Of a stretch of 64,000 nucleotides of DNA, positions 11,917 through 24,481 are shown piece by piece. The first letter of the stretch is position 1. Each line of letters opens with the position of its first letter. Origin of the DNA: Chondrilla cf. caribensis (lineage: Eukaryota > Porifera > Demospongiae > Chondrillida > Chondrillidae); contig OZ026546.1 of NCBI GenBank assembly GCA_964020155.1, forward strand, positions 8,368,879 to 8,432,878, in the 5' to 3' direction. Made by a program: the position numbers and the translations under genes. Under the pieces are notes generated by a model. It was not told the origin of the DNA. It ran no database searches and saw only the letters and a program-made list of their open reading frames with translations.

Positions 11917-13936
11917 ATGACCCATCACTGGGTTACAGGGATCCTACTGTTGGTGGCTGGTTTTATTCAAAGTGAGTGGGCTTTTCATACTGCTACATGT
12001 ATAGTATATACCGTATAACATACAGCCAGTGATATGCTATTCAAATTCAATCATGGTATGCAAGGTCTTAACAACCAATACCATCCTCACATGTGTACAT
12101 GTATAAACCTGTTTTGGTAGTTTCATGACCAACCAAAATTATTCAATGACATGTTTATGCGTTCTGCAAACAGCTAAAACAGCCCTTTTCTCTGTAGTAA
12201 TTGTGACCTCTTCCTACTGGTATGTACACATTTGACTAGCTAGCTACATTCACAGTGCATGCTAGTGTGTGTGTAAACCCAAAGTGTAAATGTATGTAAT
12301 ATGTGCATTGTTATGATTGAACAATAATCATTTCATATCAATAATCATCATTCCTATACACACAGCCAATTAAATATTATATCCAGATGCTCCCGTATAT
12401 GTTTCCCTTGTTGGCATCCACGTTAATTCTGCTCTCATACATATGCCTGACTTCCTATGTTAGGATCCAATGTGCATGTACTGACTTTATCATATCAGTT
12501 GAAATAGCAATCGCGATTCTATGTATGTTGCCTGTGGTGCCTTGTATTGAACACAATTGTAATCCTAGCTGTGTGGTGTAGTTGGTATGATAAATATGCA
12601 GTGATTGGTAGTATGTTCAGTTACATAAGTAATTATCTCATTCCATTCGACAAATAACAACACCTTAATGTGTACTCCTATAATCACATTAATTTATACA
12701 ATAATGACAAACTCTGCTGTGTGATGATATTTTTGACTTGTCATTGTTTTTTTTTGCTGTTTTCTCTCTCATTGCAATACAGCTCATGCTGACCTCACCA
12801 TCTCCACATCCACTCCTACTCCATGTTATGGAGATGAGGTGACTCTAGTGTGTCACCATCCTGAACTGGCCAGCAACCCTGGGAGGTACTTCAGTACTGC
12901 ACTAACATGGAGGGAGGATGGAGTAGGGATCACACCATCTACTGGTATATACCTCCAACCTGATACATCAGAGGACCACACTCGTACAACTCTCAACATC
13001 AACATCACAGTGGACCACTTTAGGAACAAGTCATTCAACTATTCTTGTCTACTAGTGTTAGCTGAGAATGGACTACCTAGTGGAGTGGAAACTAGTCAAG
13101 AAGTCTCTGTAGACCCTGTAGGTGAGCTAGTCCATTTGTACTGGTGTACTGTGCATGTATACACTTTGTGGTAGCACAACTGTGTCTATGGCACCATCAA
13201 TTAGGTGGTGATTTGTTAATCATTGTTACAGTATGTATGTTATTCATCACTACACACCCTCTTGGTCAAGTGGGTGTGACCTCATGACCTGTACATAGAC
13301 TGCACCTTATATGGTAATGTCAAGTGTAGGGAATGTTTGTGGACAATTTGATCATAAAATCCCCTGTCCAACATCCTGCTTGTAGCCTTACCATACTGTA
13401 CACCTGGTGATTCATTGTGGGTTCATAATGACATTATGAAGTACTGGTGTGCATCTGACCATACAATGGTGGTATATATATTATAAAGAAACTGATGTTA
13501 ATCTACTTCTGGTACCAACTCTCCCATGTTGAGTTACATATTCAATTAATTGTACATCTTACAGTCATTACTTATCCTAACGCACATCCCTCAGGGATCC
13601 AGTAGTTCCCCACCACCTGTAGTCAATTCTTCACTGTGATCTGTGTAGACATTCCCCTGCCACCGAACATCACAGAGATTGATTCTCGACATACTAACGT
13701 TACACTACAATGGTCACATGACAGTATGTGTTTTGAGAACAGTGTATTCCACTACCTTGTAACATGGGGGAGTACCAGTGGTGGTCCCAGCAAGGAGGTG
13801 CGTACATCTGCTAGCAACATCACCATAGCAACCAGTACCAGACAGACATATGTTGTGAAGGTTAGAGCAGTTGGTAAAGATGGGACAAATGAGTATCAGA
13901 GTGAAGAGGTTCTAGTACAAGTTACTGCAGGTGTGT

Positions 13937-13986
<50 letters not shown>

Positions 13987-16176
13987 ACGTGCATACAAGT
14001 TGTACTATGTCATGTTCCACAAACATAATACTGTACAATGCTTGCTATTAATAACTCATAAATCACAATATCTTCATTACACCATATGTAGGCCTCCCAT
14101 TAGTGAATGGACTGGATGATCAGCCATGCTACGACAGGTCCTATGCACTGGTATGTGAGCACCAGTACAGTGGAGGGAGTGTGTGGTTAGTGGGGGAGGA
14201 CCAGGTGCCCATCACTCAGAGTGGCTCACTCTACACTGTCAGCTCAACTACACTGGAGATACACAACACGAGGGAAGCAGTGTCTGAGGGCAGTGAAGTG
14301 TATCACTGTCGTGTGGACCTTCCTACTGGGACCACTGTGAGGGGAAGTGGATACATCCTGAGTCCTTTGAGTGAGTGAGTGTGTGTGTGTGTGTGTGTCC
14401 CCTCACACAATGACAAATAGTCACTTGTTCCAATGTCTCTCATAGTCATGCCACACTATAGGCACAGCTGTTGTTGGTACTGTGCTGGGTACTTTGTGTG
14501 GTCTAATATGTTTAACTCCCTCTAAAGTATTACACATTCCATACACATACCGTACCACCTGTACATGTTCACTCTACTATGATATTATGTGGGGTGTCCT
14601 TCCTCTGTAAGCTGTGTTCTGAACTTGCAAGGATGTCTGTTGTTGTTGTTGTAGGTCGTCCATTGAAACCTGAAATTACATCTGTGAACTCAGGTTCGTA
14701 TGGCATCACTATTTCTTGGAAACAGTCCTCACACTGCTATGAGCTGTTCCAGTTCACTCACGAGGCTCAGTGGAAGAAGGAGAGTGAAACAAAATGGTCC
14801 CACTCCACTCAGCAACCTCCTGGTACCAAACACACCATATCTGGTCTGAGTGCAGCTACTTCATACAACATCAGAGTGAGAGCTGTAGCAGTGGACCCCA
14901 AATCCTCTGATACGACACTTCATAGTCATTTTACTGAACACAACATTGTGACATCATCAGGTGTGTTAGCACCCTCTGACTCATACATGACATGTACCTG
15001 AACACATTCATTCAAGTTGTACACTTCTCTGGTTAGTGCATTGTCGCCAGCTTATGAATGAATACTTATTAGTAGTGACCTTTTGCTATTGATACCCAAA
15101 TTTGCTGAGTCAGGTGCTTATGTGACATACACAAACACACAATCAGCCAATGTTGAACTTGTCACTCCATACCAGTGAAGGGACCCACCTGCTATCTGTA
15201 GCTAGTGGAATGTTTCCAGTACCCAGTTCCTGTATACTTGCACTACTGTGTATACACTCTGTGATACACAGAGTGGTGACCTCTCGTACGTACAAATCAT
15301 ATTACTATACATATGGGATATCTGATGCCTACTTATTATCACCTTTAATAAATTCATTTTTTTGCAAGTTGATGGATGTGGATGGTATCCATAGGAGTGG
15401 GGTGATTCAGGTACAGGTTCATCCTTGCTGTATTACCGATAACTTACTGTAGCATTCTGCCAGCACTACACTAGCTATCAGGTGGAAAATGTACACACAG
15501 TCCCCTTCCACTCAGATGCTGTTACATGTAGTCAATGTATGTACTATACGTATCCTATGTACAGTACGTATATTATGTGTACCTCATTGTTCTGTACATG
15601 TCTGTGTACTTTGTTGATACATGTGTCTAGTATGTGATCCTCACCCACTGCTACCATAATGGTCATATTCCTACCCTTTCTACACAGAACCTCTGATCAT
15701 CAGTTTCGGGATTATCGGATCATTCCTCCTCATCTCAACAATTGTGCTCACAACAATACTCACCATTTCCTGTTGTAGATATCATGTGTCAACCAACTCA
15801 CAATTGAAGCAAAGGAATAAAAAAGGTGAATAAGACACACTAGCTGGCTCTACGTGTGTGTATTGTACATTGTTATACATTCCGTGGTACCGAATACAGT
15901 ATATGATGTCACACGCATATACAATTACGTAGTAACATTCTTGTGCACAGTTGTTGTTTATTGTTGTTTTTATGAAGTTTACATGTTGTTTATAGATGTT
16001 GCTTCATCTCCACTTCAACAGACACTAAAGATGACATCAACGATGCCAACATGGACCACCACAGGAGAGTTCCCCCTAATCCACCACTGGAGAATGAGAT
16101 TTTTGAAAGAATTGCAAATCCTAGTTACCAGCATCTAGAGATGTGTCACGAGAAAGTGACCTATTCAAACCTCTAG
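11917..16176 (+). CDS. Receptor C: signal peptide-Ig-FN3-Ig-FN3-TM protein with an ITAM-consensus tail
   Basis: Exons 11917-11971, 12783-13121, 13649-13930, 14092-14370, 14655-14960, 15688-15825 and 16022-16176 are all phase 1 and total 517 residues. Exon 1 encodes an 18-residue signal peptide with core VTGILLLVAGF. Then come Ig (CYGDEVTLVC...YSC), FN3 (NITEIDSRHTNVTLQWS), Ig (CYDRSYALVC...YHC), FN3 (TSYNIRVRAVAV) and a TM segment (about IIGSFLLISTIVLTTILTIS). The tail exon encodes NPSYQHL and, eight residues after its Leu, TYSNL at the C-terminus, which fits YxxL-x8-YxxL. VTYSNL alone also fits an ITIM, and NPSY fits NPxY. Signalling by Tyr phosphorylation is inferred from motifs only. A second acceptor at 15995/15996 would give the tail in another frame with no such motif. 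The donor after 13930 runs into a GT microsatellite. Confidence 0.82.
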
Positions 16177-16604
16177 ACCATCAGTAGTGGTAAACAGTGT
16201 AACATGAGTCCTTGCTTTGGACAACTGTTTAGAGTTTTCAGTTTAATTCACCAATTGGTAATGGGATTATAGCCATTCTGTCCATGAATGGTGCTTATAG
16301 TAAACCATTATAAGTTTCATAATGTATTGATGTGATACTGTAGCCACAACTTCCACGTGTTCACTGTAACAACAACTTTCATTTAGAATTCTTATCGTTC
16401 ACACGGAATATAAATATATTATATATACATGTGATGTTAGTATAGATATGTATAATAATATGTGTATGTATAATAAGATTGTATAGGTCATGTGATATTA
16501 ATAGGCATTTATTTTGTATAGTAACAGTTTGACGTACGTATGTGTGATACGTATGAGGTTCTTTTCACATATTACGTATTATTTACATTTTCTACCCACT
16601 GCAG

Positions 16605-19600
16605 AACCACAGCCACCCTCTGGTATCAACAACATCACCACTCGTAATACCAGCATTTACTTCGACTGGGCCCACACTCCAGTGGAGTGCTATGAGGGCA
16701 GGACCAGCTACTACGTGTCCTGGGTTAACATTGACAACAACACTGAGAGTGGTTCCAGTGTCACTACAGAACACATGATCAAGATCACAGGCCTTGTTGT
16801 TAATAACACCTACAACATCAGTGTTAGGACGGTAGTGAACGGGAATGTTCAGAGTACAGCTGTATCTAGAAATGTGCTGACTGGTGGGTAGAACCAAAAG
16901 TTGTAATCTTCTACTTGTAAACTGCCATGATGGCCATGCACAGAAAAGACGATGTAATGTTGATTCATGTGTGGAACGCATCAACAAAATTTTCCTCTTT
17001 TACACAAGAACAAACTGTAGCTTGTAACTATGATGTGCCATTTGTGTAAATATTCATATAACGTTGACATATGTATGTATCACTCCCTTCCTTCTTTCCT
17101 GACTTACAAATAATATTACCAGTTATGAATCGTTGTCACAATGTTCTGTGATTGCGTAAGACTAGCTCTGTACTCACAATGCAATAATATTTGTTTGCAT
17201 TCTTATGTACATACGTAGGTGAACCTCGATGTCTCCCAAAGAACCCAACACAGCCAGTTTGTCGCAACAGTAACTATACTTTGGTTTGTGACGTCCCCAT
17301 GATGTATGTAGGCAACTATCGTAACATTTACTGGTTATTTGGTTCCCACAACACGAGTGGATTCACCCCTTACAATACCACAAAAAATGGTAGAGAGCTG
17401 GTCATTCACAATGTGACAACAAATACAACTGGTGACTATGGATGCTGCATTGAGCTGAATAATACCAATGGAACCCTTGTGGGAGGAGAGACGTACCGTA
17501 TGATACCCCTAGGTATGTATATTGCATTATTTGTATAACTGTCACTATGAACTTCCTGTTTTTCCAGGTTTATAACTAAATTCCACGTGGACACTTTACT
17601 TCCTCTCCAACTTGCATAGACTCCCCAAAGAAGCCTCACAATCTGATGCTTGTTCCAGGTGATGCTAGCATCAGGGTATCCTGGCAACATGACAGGTCCT
17701 GCTTTGAGGATCATGAGTTTAAATTCATTGTTACTTGGCAGGAAGTAGACCCCGGAAACACCTCTGGAAATATGACAATGAATGAGAAAACCTTCAACAT
17801 TGAAGGCTTGGAGCCTTGTGCAAACTACAAGATTTGTGTTTCAGCTGTGAGCAACTCTGATGATCAAGTGAAGAGTGGAGAGACTTGTCGGCATGCATGT
17901 AAGAAGTATGCATACATTATAACGCAATTCTTGTATGTCATATGACATGCTGCAGTAACTTTCATTGTATGTATTTTGTGGTGTCAAAGATTGAGGGACA
18001 CGTATGTGACTTCTAACTGGCTACCTTTACCTAAATGTTGACCAGTATAGCCAACAAGTGGTGTGTGTGTGTGTACATGTAACATCTTAATGTCTTGTCC
18101 ACAAATCGATTTATTAACTTCCATTAGCAATGACCTCAACAGAAACAGTCAGCCATACAATAAGTGCATTTTAATGAATTCTTCAACCCATTCAGCCACA
18201 CTCGCAACTGGAGGAGTCAACTCTGTTGCCATTGGTGTTTCCATTGCTGCGGTCGTTCTAGTCCTTACTGGTGTAGTTGTTGTCATTCTGATTGCTTGTG
18301 TGGTCTGGAAGTACAGGAGAAGTAGAAAGACGTTTCTTCCAGTGAGTAGTTTATTAGTAATATTTCATGTCGTTTGTTCATTTGCTTGTGTGTGATGTTC
18401 TCCTCTGAATTGAGGACACCTCCTTGTATTGCTGTGTATGTGTCCACTATAAGGAGATGCCTCAACTCTGTCCGGTCATTTACTTATATCTAACATATAT
18501 CTTTCACCATCAGGTTGACTGTATATTGTACATGTACAGCAAAATGTAAAATCACACAGTTACTCACACAGACACATAGACACATACAGATACATGGACA
18601 TTCATGTGTATATTATGCTGTGAAGTGGATTAAGGGACTTAAGTTGGTAACATCCTCATCACAACGTTCGGCAGGTCTCATCTGTGTTTGAGTTCAGTCA
18701 TTGTGTGTATTTGTACATAGTACCAGCCAGGATTATGGTATCTTGTACGTAAGTTGGAAGTTTAGTTGTTTTCCCACTATTTCTTCAAAAGTCAGAGCAA
18801 CCTGAATCAGGATCAAATCCAGCCTTGGAGAGAGTGGTCATTATGCAAGGAGGTATACAAGCCACCAGGGATCAGCCACAGACTGCTTCTCAGAGAACAA
18901 CCACTATTTATGCAGATCTTGACTTCACTGGTGATCGTCCAATTCGTCCTCCTTCATCTCAGGAGAAAGTGACTTATACCGAAGTGGGAACTAAGCCTGT
19001 AAGTGTGTTACTATTTATGGTTTATGTTTCCTGCTTGTATTTGTGTCTATTCAGGAATAATGAAATGGTACTGAACAAGTTCCATAAAGCCACATATGTA
19101 TATAACATAGATCTACGTCCTTTGCTGTTGGTACTTTATAGGAAGCAAATATTCCTGTCTTTGATCTTTTTTGCCGGAAATGAAAGTATTATTAACATAT
19201 CATTTATGTGTACTCCCCTACTTGCCCCAGTCCAAGGATGTTGATACTTCTCCAGAGTTGCCTCCTAAGCAAGACCAACAACAGAGTGAGATGACATTGT
19301 GTGCACATACACGTAACCATGTTAAGTTTACATACTTACTCTACGTACAGTATATATCATTGACAGCATGTGTACATTTGTTGCATACTTGTAATCTGTT
19401 ATACTGTACATGTGGTAGTGTTAACTGAGGTCTCACTGTGCAGTGTGTCCCTACTCATGTGCTGTACATGTAGTGTTAACTGTGGTCTCACTGTGCAGTG
19501 TGTCCCTACTCATGTGCTGTACATGTGGTAGTGCTGACTGAGGTCTCACTGTGCAGTGTGTCCCTACTCATGTGCTGTACATGTAGTGTTAACTGAGGTC

Positions 19601-21081
19601 TCACTGTGCAGTGTGTCCCTACTCATGTGCTGTACATGTAGTATTAACTGAGGTCTCACTGTGCAGTGTGTCCCTACTCATGTGCTGTATGTCTGTTGCA
19701 GTCAAGGCTTTCAGAGATGACGTGAAAGCTGTTCTGGACAAGAATGGAGTCATTTGCAAAGAGCTTGAAGACACTGAGGAATTAAAAGGAATAAAAAGAG
19801 AGTCTGCATTCACTGCAGAGTACAATGACATCCATTTTGTTGCCATCTGTGTGTACACCTCATCTGATCTTAACATCAACCATGTTCACATGGTGATGGA
19901 AGCCATGCATTTGGCATGGATCAAATTGGGTCTCCTGATATCAAACCAGTCCACCATCCCATCTGAGTCCCTCCTAACACTGGAGGATGCTGGTTGTCAG
20001 TTTGTACCTGTTGGTGGGTATGGGGAGGAAGGATGGGAGGACAGGATGATTGATAAGTTCAAAGATGTCTTCACAAAAGTACCCAATGATGACAGTAAGG
20101 TCAGTTCCTCCATCTTGACAGTACTCTGTACAAGGTGATGTTTAACATGATCCCCTACCTCTCATTACAGCTCAAAGGCCCTGTACAGGAGTCCAATCCT
20201 CCTCCTCCTCCTGATGACGATGGTAAACTTCCCACTACTCATCCAAAGGAGAAAGTTTTTGGAATGGTTCGTTTCATTTGTTGTGTGTATGGTGTGTGCT
20301 GTATGTCACTTATGAGGAGTTCTTCTTATACTGTAGCTTCTAGCTGAGCATGACAAGGAGCCATCTCATGACCATCAAAGTGCAATTCAGGTGAGAGTGT
20401 GATTTTGTTGACAGAACTGTGTGTGTATGTCCTAAGTACATCCATTTCTTCATAGAATTCCTCATTATACTTACATGCATATATAGTATGTGATAGTTAT
20501 CACCTGTTTATGAGGGCAATTAGTCTGATATTGTGTGAGACCTGAGGGCATGATATCAGATGCATTGCCCTTGTAAACAGATGATAATTGGCCTAATGAA
20601 AAATTAAATTACTATAAGACTGAAGTTCTGACGTGTTACTCAAATGTAACAATTATTAAGTAAGTCGCACATAAAAGCAGCCTTAAATAACCATGGGACG
20701 TCAATATAGGCACTTATTTGACATGAAATCATGATTACAAAACATGCTTATGTATAGGCACTAAATCAATATTGCGACATTCCAATACATTATATTGGAG
20801 ATTTCTTTGCAGAACACCCATACAATACAATAATTCATGATGATATATTACTGTATGCATATGTATGTCATGTACATTATCCCCATAGTGTACATATGCT
20901 GTGTCCATTATGACACACTAAACTCCCTGTATGTATCCTGTATATTATGTGTGGGCTATGTTATGGACAACTATAGGAGGAGAGTACGAATGTGCAAAAT
21001 GTAACAGAAGACCACAATCAAAGTCCTCCATCACCTGACACCACCCCCGGATCCCCCAGTAGGACTGATGGCAACAGCTGA
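16605..21081 (+). CDS. Set D: FN3-Ig-FN3-TM with tandem ITIM-like motifs and a novel cytosolic domain; no signal peptide found
   Basis: Exons 16605-16883, 17219-17512, 17620-17898, 18196-18341, 18792-18998, 19231-19285, 19702-20099, 20171-20266, 20337-20390 and 20977-21081 keep one frame of 636 residues to TGA at 21079. The order is FN3 (NNTYNISVRTVV), Ig (CRNSNYTLVC...YGCC), FN3, a long TM (about IGVSIAAVVLVLTGVVVVIL), then a basic stop-transfer RRSRK. Exon 18792-18998 carries TIYADL (Tyr at 18909) and VTYTEV (Tyr at 18975), 22 residues apart, like tandem ITIMs of inhibitory immune receptors. Next come a short linker, the 132-codon unrecognised domain, and Pro/Asp-rich tail exons. Boundaries are phase 1 up to the TM and mostly phase 0 after it. 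Only 428 bp separate it from the stop of C and contain no plausible signal exon, so splicing from C ectodomain exons is possible. Confidence 0.75.
19411..19690 (+). repeat. Minisatellite, about five units of 56-59 bp, in an intron of set D
   Basis: Units contain ACTGAGGTCTCACTGTGCAG and CCTACTCATGTGCTGTACATG and recur about five times, differing by a few bases. The array ends just before the acceptor of the 19702 exon, and each unit contains its own CAG and pyrimidine stretch. Confidence 0.85.
19702..20099 (+). other. Exon encoding unrecognised cytosolic domain, copy 1 (set D)
   Basis: This 398-nt exon enters in phase 1 and leaves in phase 0. It encodes about 132 residues. Visible pattern: a helix-like start, then EYNDIHFVAICVY, a helix-like stretch with HVHMVMEAM, a hydrophobic strand GLLIS, then GCQFVPVGG and a Trp-containing segment ending DKFKDVF. 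The same pattern occurs in the 404-nt exons at 39009 and 40210. I do not recognise the family. The alternation of strands and helices is loosely like small alpha/beta folds such as the restriction-endonuclease-like group, which is only a guess. Confidence 0.6.
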
Positions 21082-21439
21082 CAATAATAACATTTGGTTG
21101 TTGATAATGTAAATCATGATTGCATTCAAATAGGTAGCAAACGGCTAGTTTTCACTTGTTGCTACTTTACCTCCCACTTGTAATGTTGATTGTTAGTGTT
21201 TAGAAATTAGCTTTAATTAATCGTGTACATGTTTGTATTACATCAAATGTAGGAATGTTATCCTTATAGTGAGGTTTGTACATTTACATTATTTCTATTG
21301 ATTTTGATTCATTCAATACTCGAGTGTATAATAATTATTATACATTTAAACATGCATGTACCATTAAAATTTGATGATTCATTGATATTTTATGTACTGA
21401 GATATATAGCTATATACATACCAGCCACTTTAGAAACAC
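21082..21439. other. 3' flank of set D
   Basis: AT-rich sequence follows the stop codon. No further exon was recognised; the polyadenylation site could not be fixed. Confidence 0.35.
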
Positions 21440-22664
21440 TAGTAGAACAATCCATATTCTTTTATGTATACCCGTACATTTGAATATATGTTGTAAGTTG
21501 CAAATTTACTAGTTATGTATATTTCATATAATAAGCTTGTTGGGGAAAGAATGGTCAGCTGTGAACCCAATGATTTATACTTTTCTTCAATTATATCTGG
21601 TATCAGTACAGTGCTTCTACCTAGAGTGAAGAACCAATATCTTTTTCTTGTGGACATGTCCAGAATAGCACCACATTTCTGGATCTAGCTGTTTATTTCT
21701 GTTTATTCGGTTGTCTATTTTGTTGACAAGTAATTATCATTGCTCAAATTACAGTACTCTATCGCTGTTGGTCTGCGTGGGTGTTGGTGCATGTGCACGT
21801 GACTTATAAATGGCTGTCGGTAAGGGCCGTTCATCATAGCATAGCTACCGTGAACACTAACTACCACGCAGGGTATATATCACTTTGAGAATGAAAGAGC
21901 AGCGTGCTCGAGAAGGTGAGCGTGTGTGTGTGTCTATATTTTGGTGGTAATGGTCTGACTGTCCCAGACAACTTCAAAACTCGCTTTCATACAGTGTAAA
22001 GTGTGATAGCTTGAAATTTATCGCCTTAAACCCTCTCAACTTTGAGTTTTTGATACTAGTTCTTGTCTGTGTTATCTCTATAGGTGGATGATGCCACATC
22101 ATGTACAGGAGACAGTTGTCCATGAACCAACATTATCTGTGTGTAACAAACTACACCAAACTCTGTTCTGCAGTTGAACTGTCACAGACTGTGTCTAAAG
22201 ACATTTATTCACTGTTTCCTCACTTTCCCCCATCCTCTCTCTCGAATCCACCTACATAGCATAACTCAAGCAGTGCCTGTCACACTCATTGTCAATGGCT
22301 ATGCATATGAGATGTTTTCCATATCTCCTCTGTACAGGAGGTGTGAGGTCTGGTGATGAGGCGATATGTTTCCCATTCCTTTACACCCCTCTTCATCAAA
22401 ACATTCATCCTACTGTTGTGGGGTTAGCCTGCATGGTGATCCTGTGTCTGGTGTAGTTCCAGATTCTACCTGTCATTTGTTCCTGGAGGTCAAAGGTCAG
22501 GTTTGTTGGCTGGTGTTATCTGTAATCCAATTAGCTTATCAGGGTTTCCTGGGAGATGTGATATCTGACCTGCTTCCTACTTGTGGAGTGACCTGTGGAG
22601 TATGTTGCTGTGATTGGGAGGACACTGCTGTCCCTGCCATAGCACCTAGTGAATCTGGTCACAT

Positions 22665-23212
22665 CATAGATACTCTATACCCCACCCAGGATAGGAAACT
22701 GTGCTCGACTACGTGGCGTGAGGCTTGACCGAATTGGATGTTTGCGGTTTCGTGCAATCTCATTAGAAGCGGCAAAAGTCGACTTTTCGAGCTGTTTATC
22801 TAGACAACGTAAAGGAATCCGACGAAACGGCCCTCGTAGTGTTATAGTGCGGGATTCCAGCTACACGTTGAGTACAAGAATGATGGCATACGTCTTTCTG
22901 ATTTCTTGAAAATTTGTTCTCAAGTTACTCCTGTTGTGTATTTCCAATTTCCCCTTGTTGTGCCAGACTTGTGCTCTGTGTTCCCCAATAACTTAAGTTG
23001 TTGAATAATTTGGGGCTAGTATACCTCAGCGAAGTTGATACTTTTGGTTTAAAACGTTCCCAGAGTCTGTTTCGAATGATTGTAATTATGATCGTTCTTC
23101 GACGATTCATCAGTCAAGCCTCGAGACACTATGCGTAATACGTGTTATAATGTATTGATGTTATACACAATATAAAGAGTTTCCTATCCTGGGTGGGATA
23201 TAGAGTATCTAT
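22665..23212. mobile_element. 548-bp MITE with 34-bp TIRs and GGTCACAT duplication
   Basis: The ends are mirror images for about 34 bp (left CATAGATACTCTATACCCCA, right TGGGATATAGAGTATCTAT) with one mismatch. GGTCACAT flanks both sides (22657-22664 and 23213-23220). The related R1 copy c lacks the element and reads straight through the equivalent site near 52080-52105, so the insertion is directly supported by an empty site. An 8-bp duplication is typical of hAT-type transposons; the family is inferred. No transposase is encoded. Confidence 0.85.
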
Positions 23213-23479
23213 GGTCACATTGAGGATATCTGTACCCTCAAATCACTCCACAGGTGATTGAGGATGATGACTAGCATGTAGTCCTGGGCACAACAAAGGG
23301 TTGTCTGTTTTACAGACATTCATATTGCGTCTTAGTTGGACAAGCCTCTTCTGAGGAAGATCTCAATGTAGCTTTTTGACAATTTTCTTTCAATGCAAGA
23401 ATCACCTTGTGTGTGGTTGTCATTGTTGAGCTATCATGATGAAGTATCCAACAAAACCTACAAGGCCAAGTATCATACT

Positions 23480-23548
<69 letters not shown>
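23480..23548 (+). repeat. (GT)n microsatellite inside R1 copy a
   Basis: About 34 uninterrupted GT units. The inverted R1 copy c has a CA tract at the matching position (51774-51840). Confidence 0.95.
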
Positions 23549-23549
<1 letters not shown>

Positions 23550-24289
23550 GTATAGGGACCATTTATTCTCAGCCAACAAGCAATCACTGTTGTTTACATG
23601 CCTCTTCTGATTATCTCTAGCCCGATAACTGTGTACTCTTTGTATGTCACAGGGACTTTCCCTTCTTACTGCATCACTGCGTCTGCTCTGTCGGCATTTC
23701 ATGGCTGCATGCTGTCACAAGCAAACATGTTTGTACTTCTCAAATTAACAACACTTTCCAACCATATCAGTATTTTCATTTTGTGGCTAAACCGACTTGT
23801 GACTGTTCTTAGCAAACATGTTTTTGGTATTCAAGTTAGCAACTAATCATTTTAATCTGTTCAATTTTCTCTAACCAGCCCACACCTGTTCTACTTCCTC
23901 TGTGTTTTATCAATTGTTAGTGTTTGTACGTACATCACACCATAATGCACTGACCATGATAGGGCTGCTAAAGGATGTGACAACTGTTGGTCATTTGTGT
24001 CTGGATTATGCCCATACCCATTAGGTCATCAAGTACCTTATCTATTATGTATGGGCTGGAATAGTTGACAGACTGCCTGTCTCCTCAGTGTGGTGCAATA
24101 TCCTGTTTGCTTTTTTGGTTGTGCATAGGATAGTTTAACTAAAGTACACCCAGCATTCTTTTGTTACATCACCTTTAACTGATAAGATAATTGAATTTCC
24201 TTGTTTTTGTCAAGAAGAGCAAGTATAATACGTGTGTATATAAATGTATGTACTAGATCATACGTATGTAAGGATTTACAAAGTGCCCA

Positions 24290-24460
24290 GATTTCTCCTC
24301 GTGAACAATTTGTATCAAACTCATCTTCAATCTACAAAGTAGCCGAAGGTACTGACGTTTATAGTTTAGGATAGATTTAACCTACGATCGTAGAGATTGA
24401 TGAATAGAAGCCAAGTGTCCAGTAAATTCGAGACTTCGATCCGTGCATGGATCTTTCCGC
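24290..24460 (+). repeat. Dispersed repeat, inverted partner at 59985-60160
   Basis: The stretch around TTCAATCTACAAAGTAGCCG and CCTACGATCGTAGAGATTGA recurs as its reverse complement near 60000-60150, with few differences. No coding potential is recognised. Confidence 0.75.
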
Positions 24461-24481
24461 CAATCAATTCCGCAAAAATTA

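Larger units (their letters stand above)
21440..23880 (+). repeat. Dispersed repeat R1, copy a
   Basis: Collinear with 47060-47960 (+) and, inverted, with 51420-53640 and part of 54600-54980. Shared landmarks are the TACTAGTTATGTA string near 21510, GACATGTCCAGAATA near 21655, TTATAAATGGCTGTCGGTA near 21805, a short ATG-containing stretch ending in a GT donor near 21890-21915, and a GT tract near 23480. Copy a is interrupted by a MITE at 22665-23212. Open stretches exist (for example around 22366-22728) but no protein family is recognised. R1 may be a mobile element or a duplicated gene 5' end. Confidence 0.7.
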
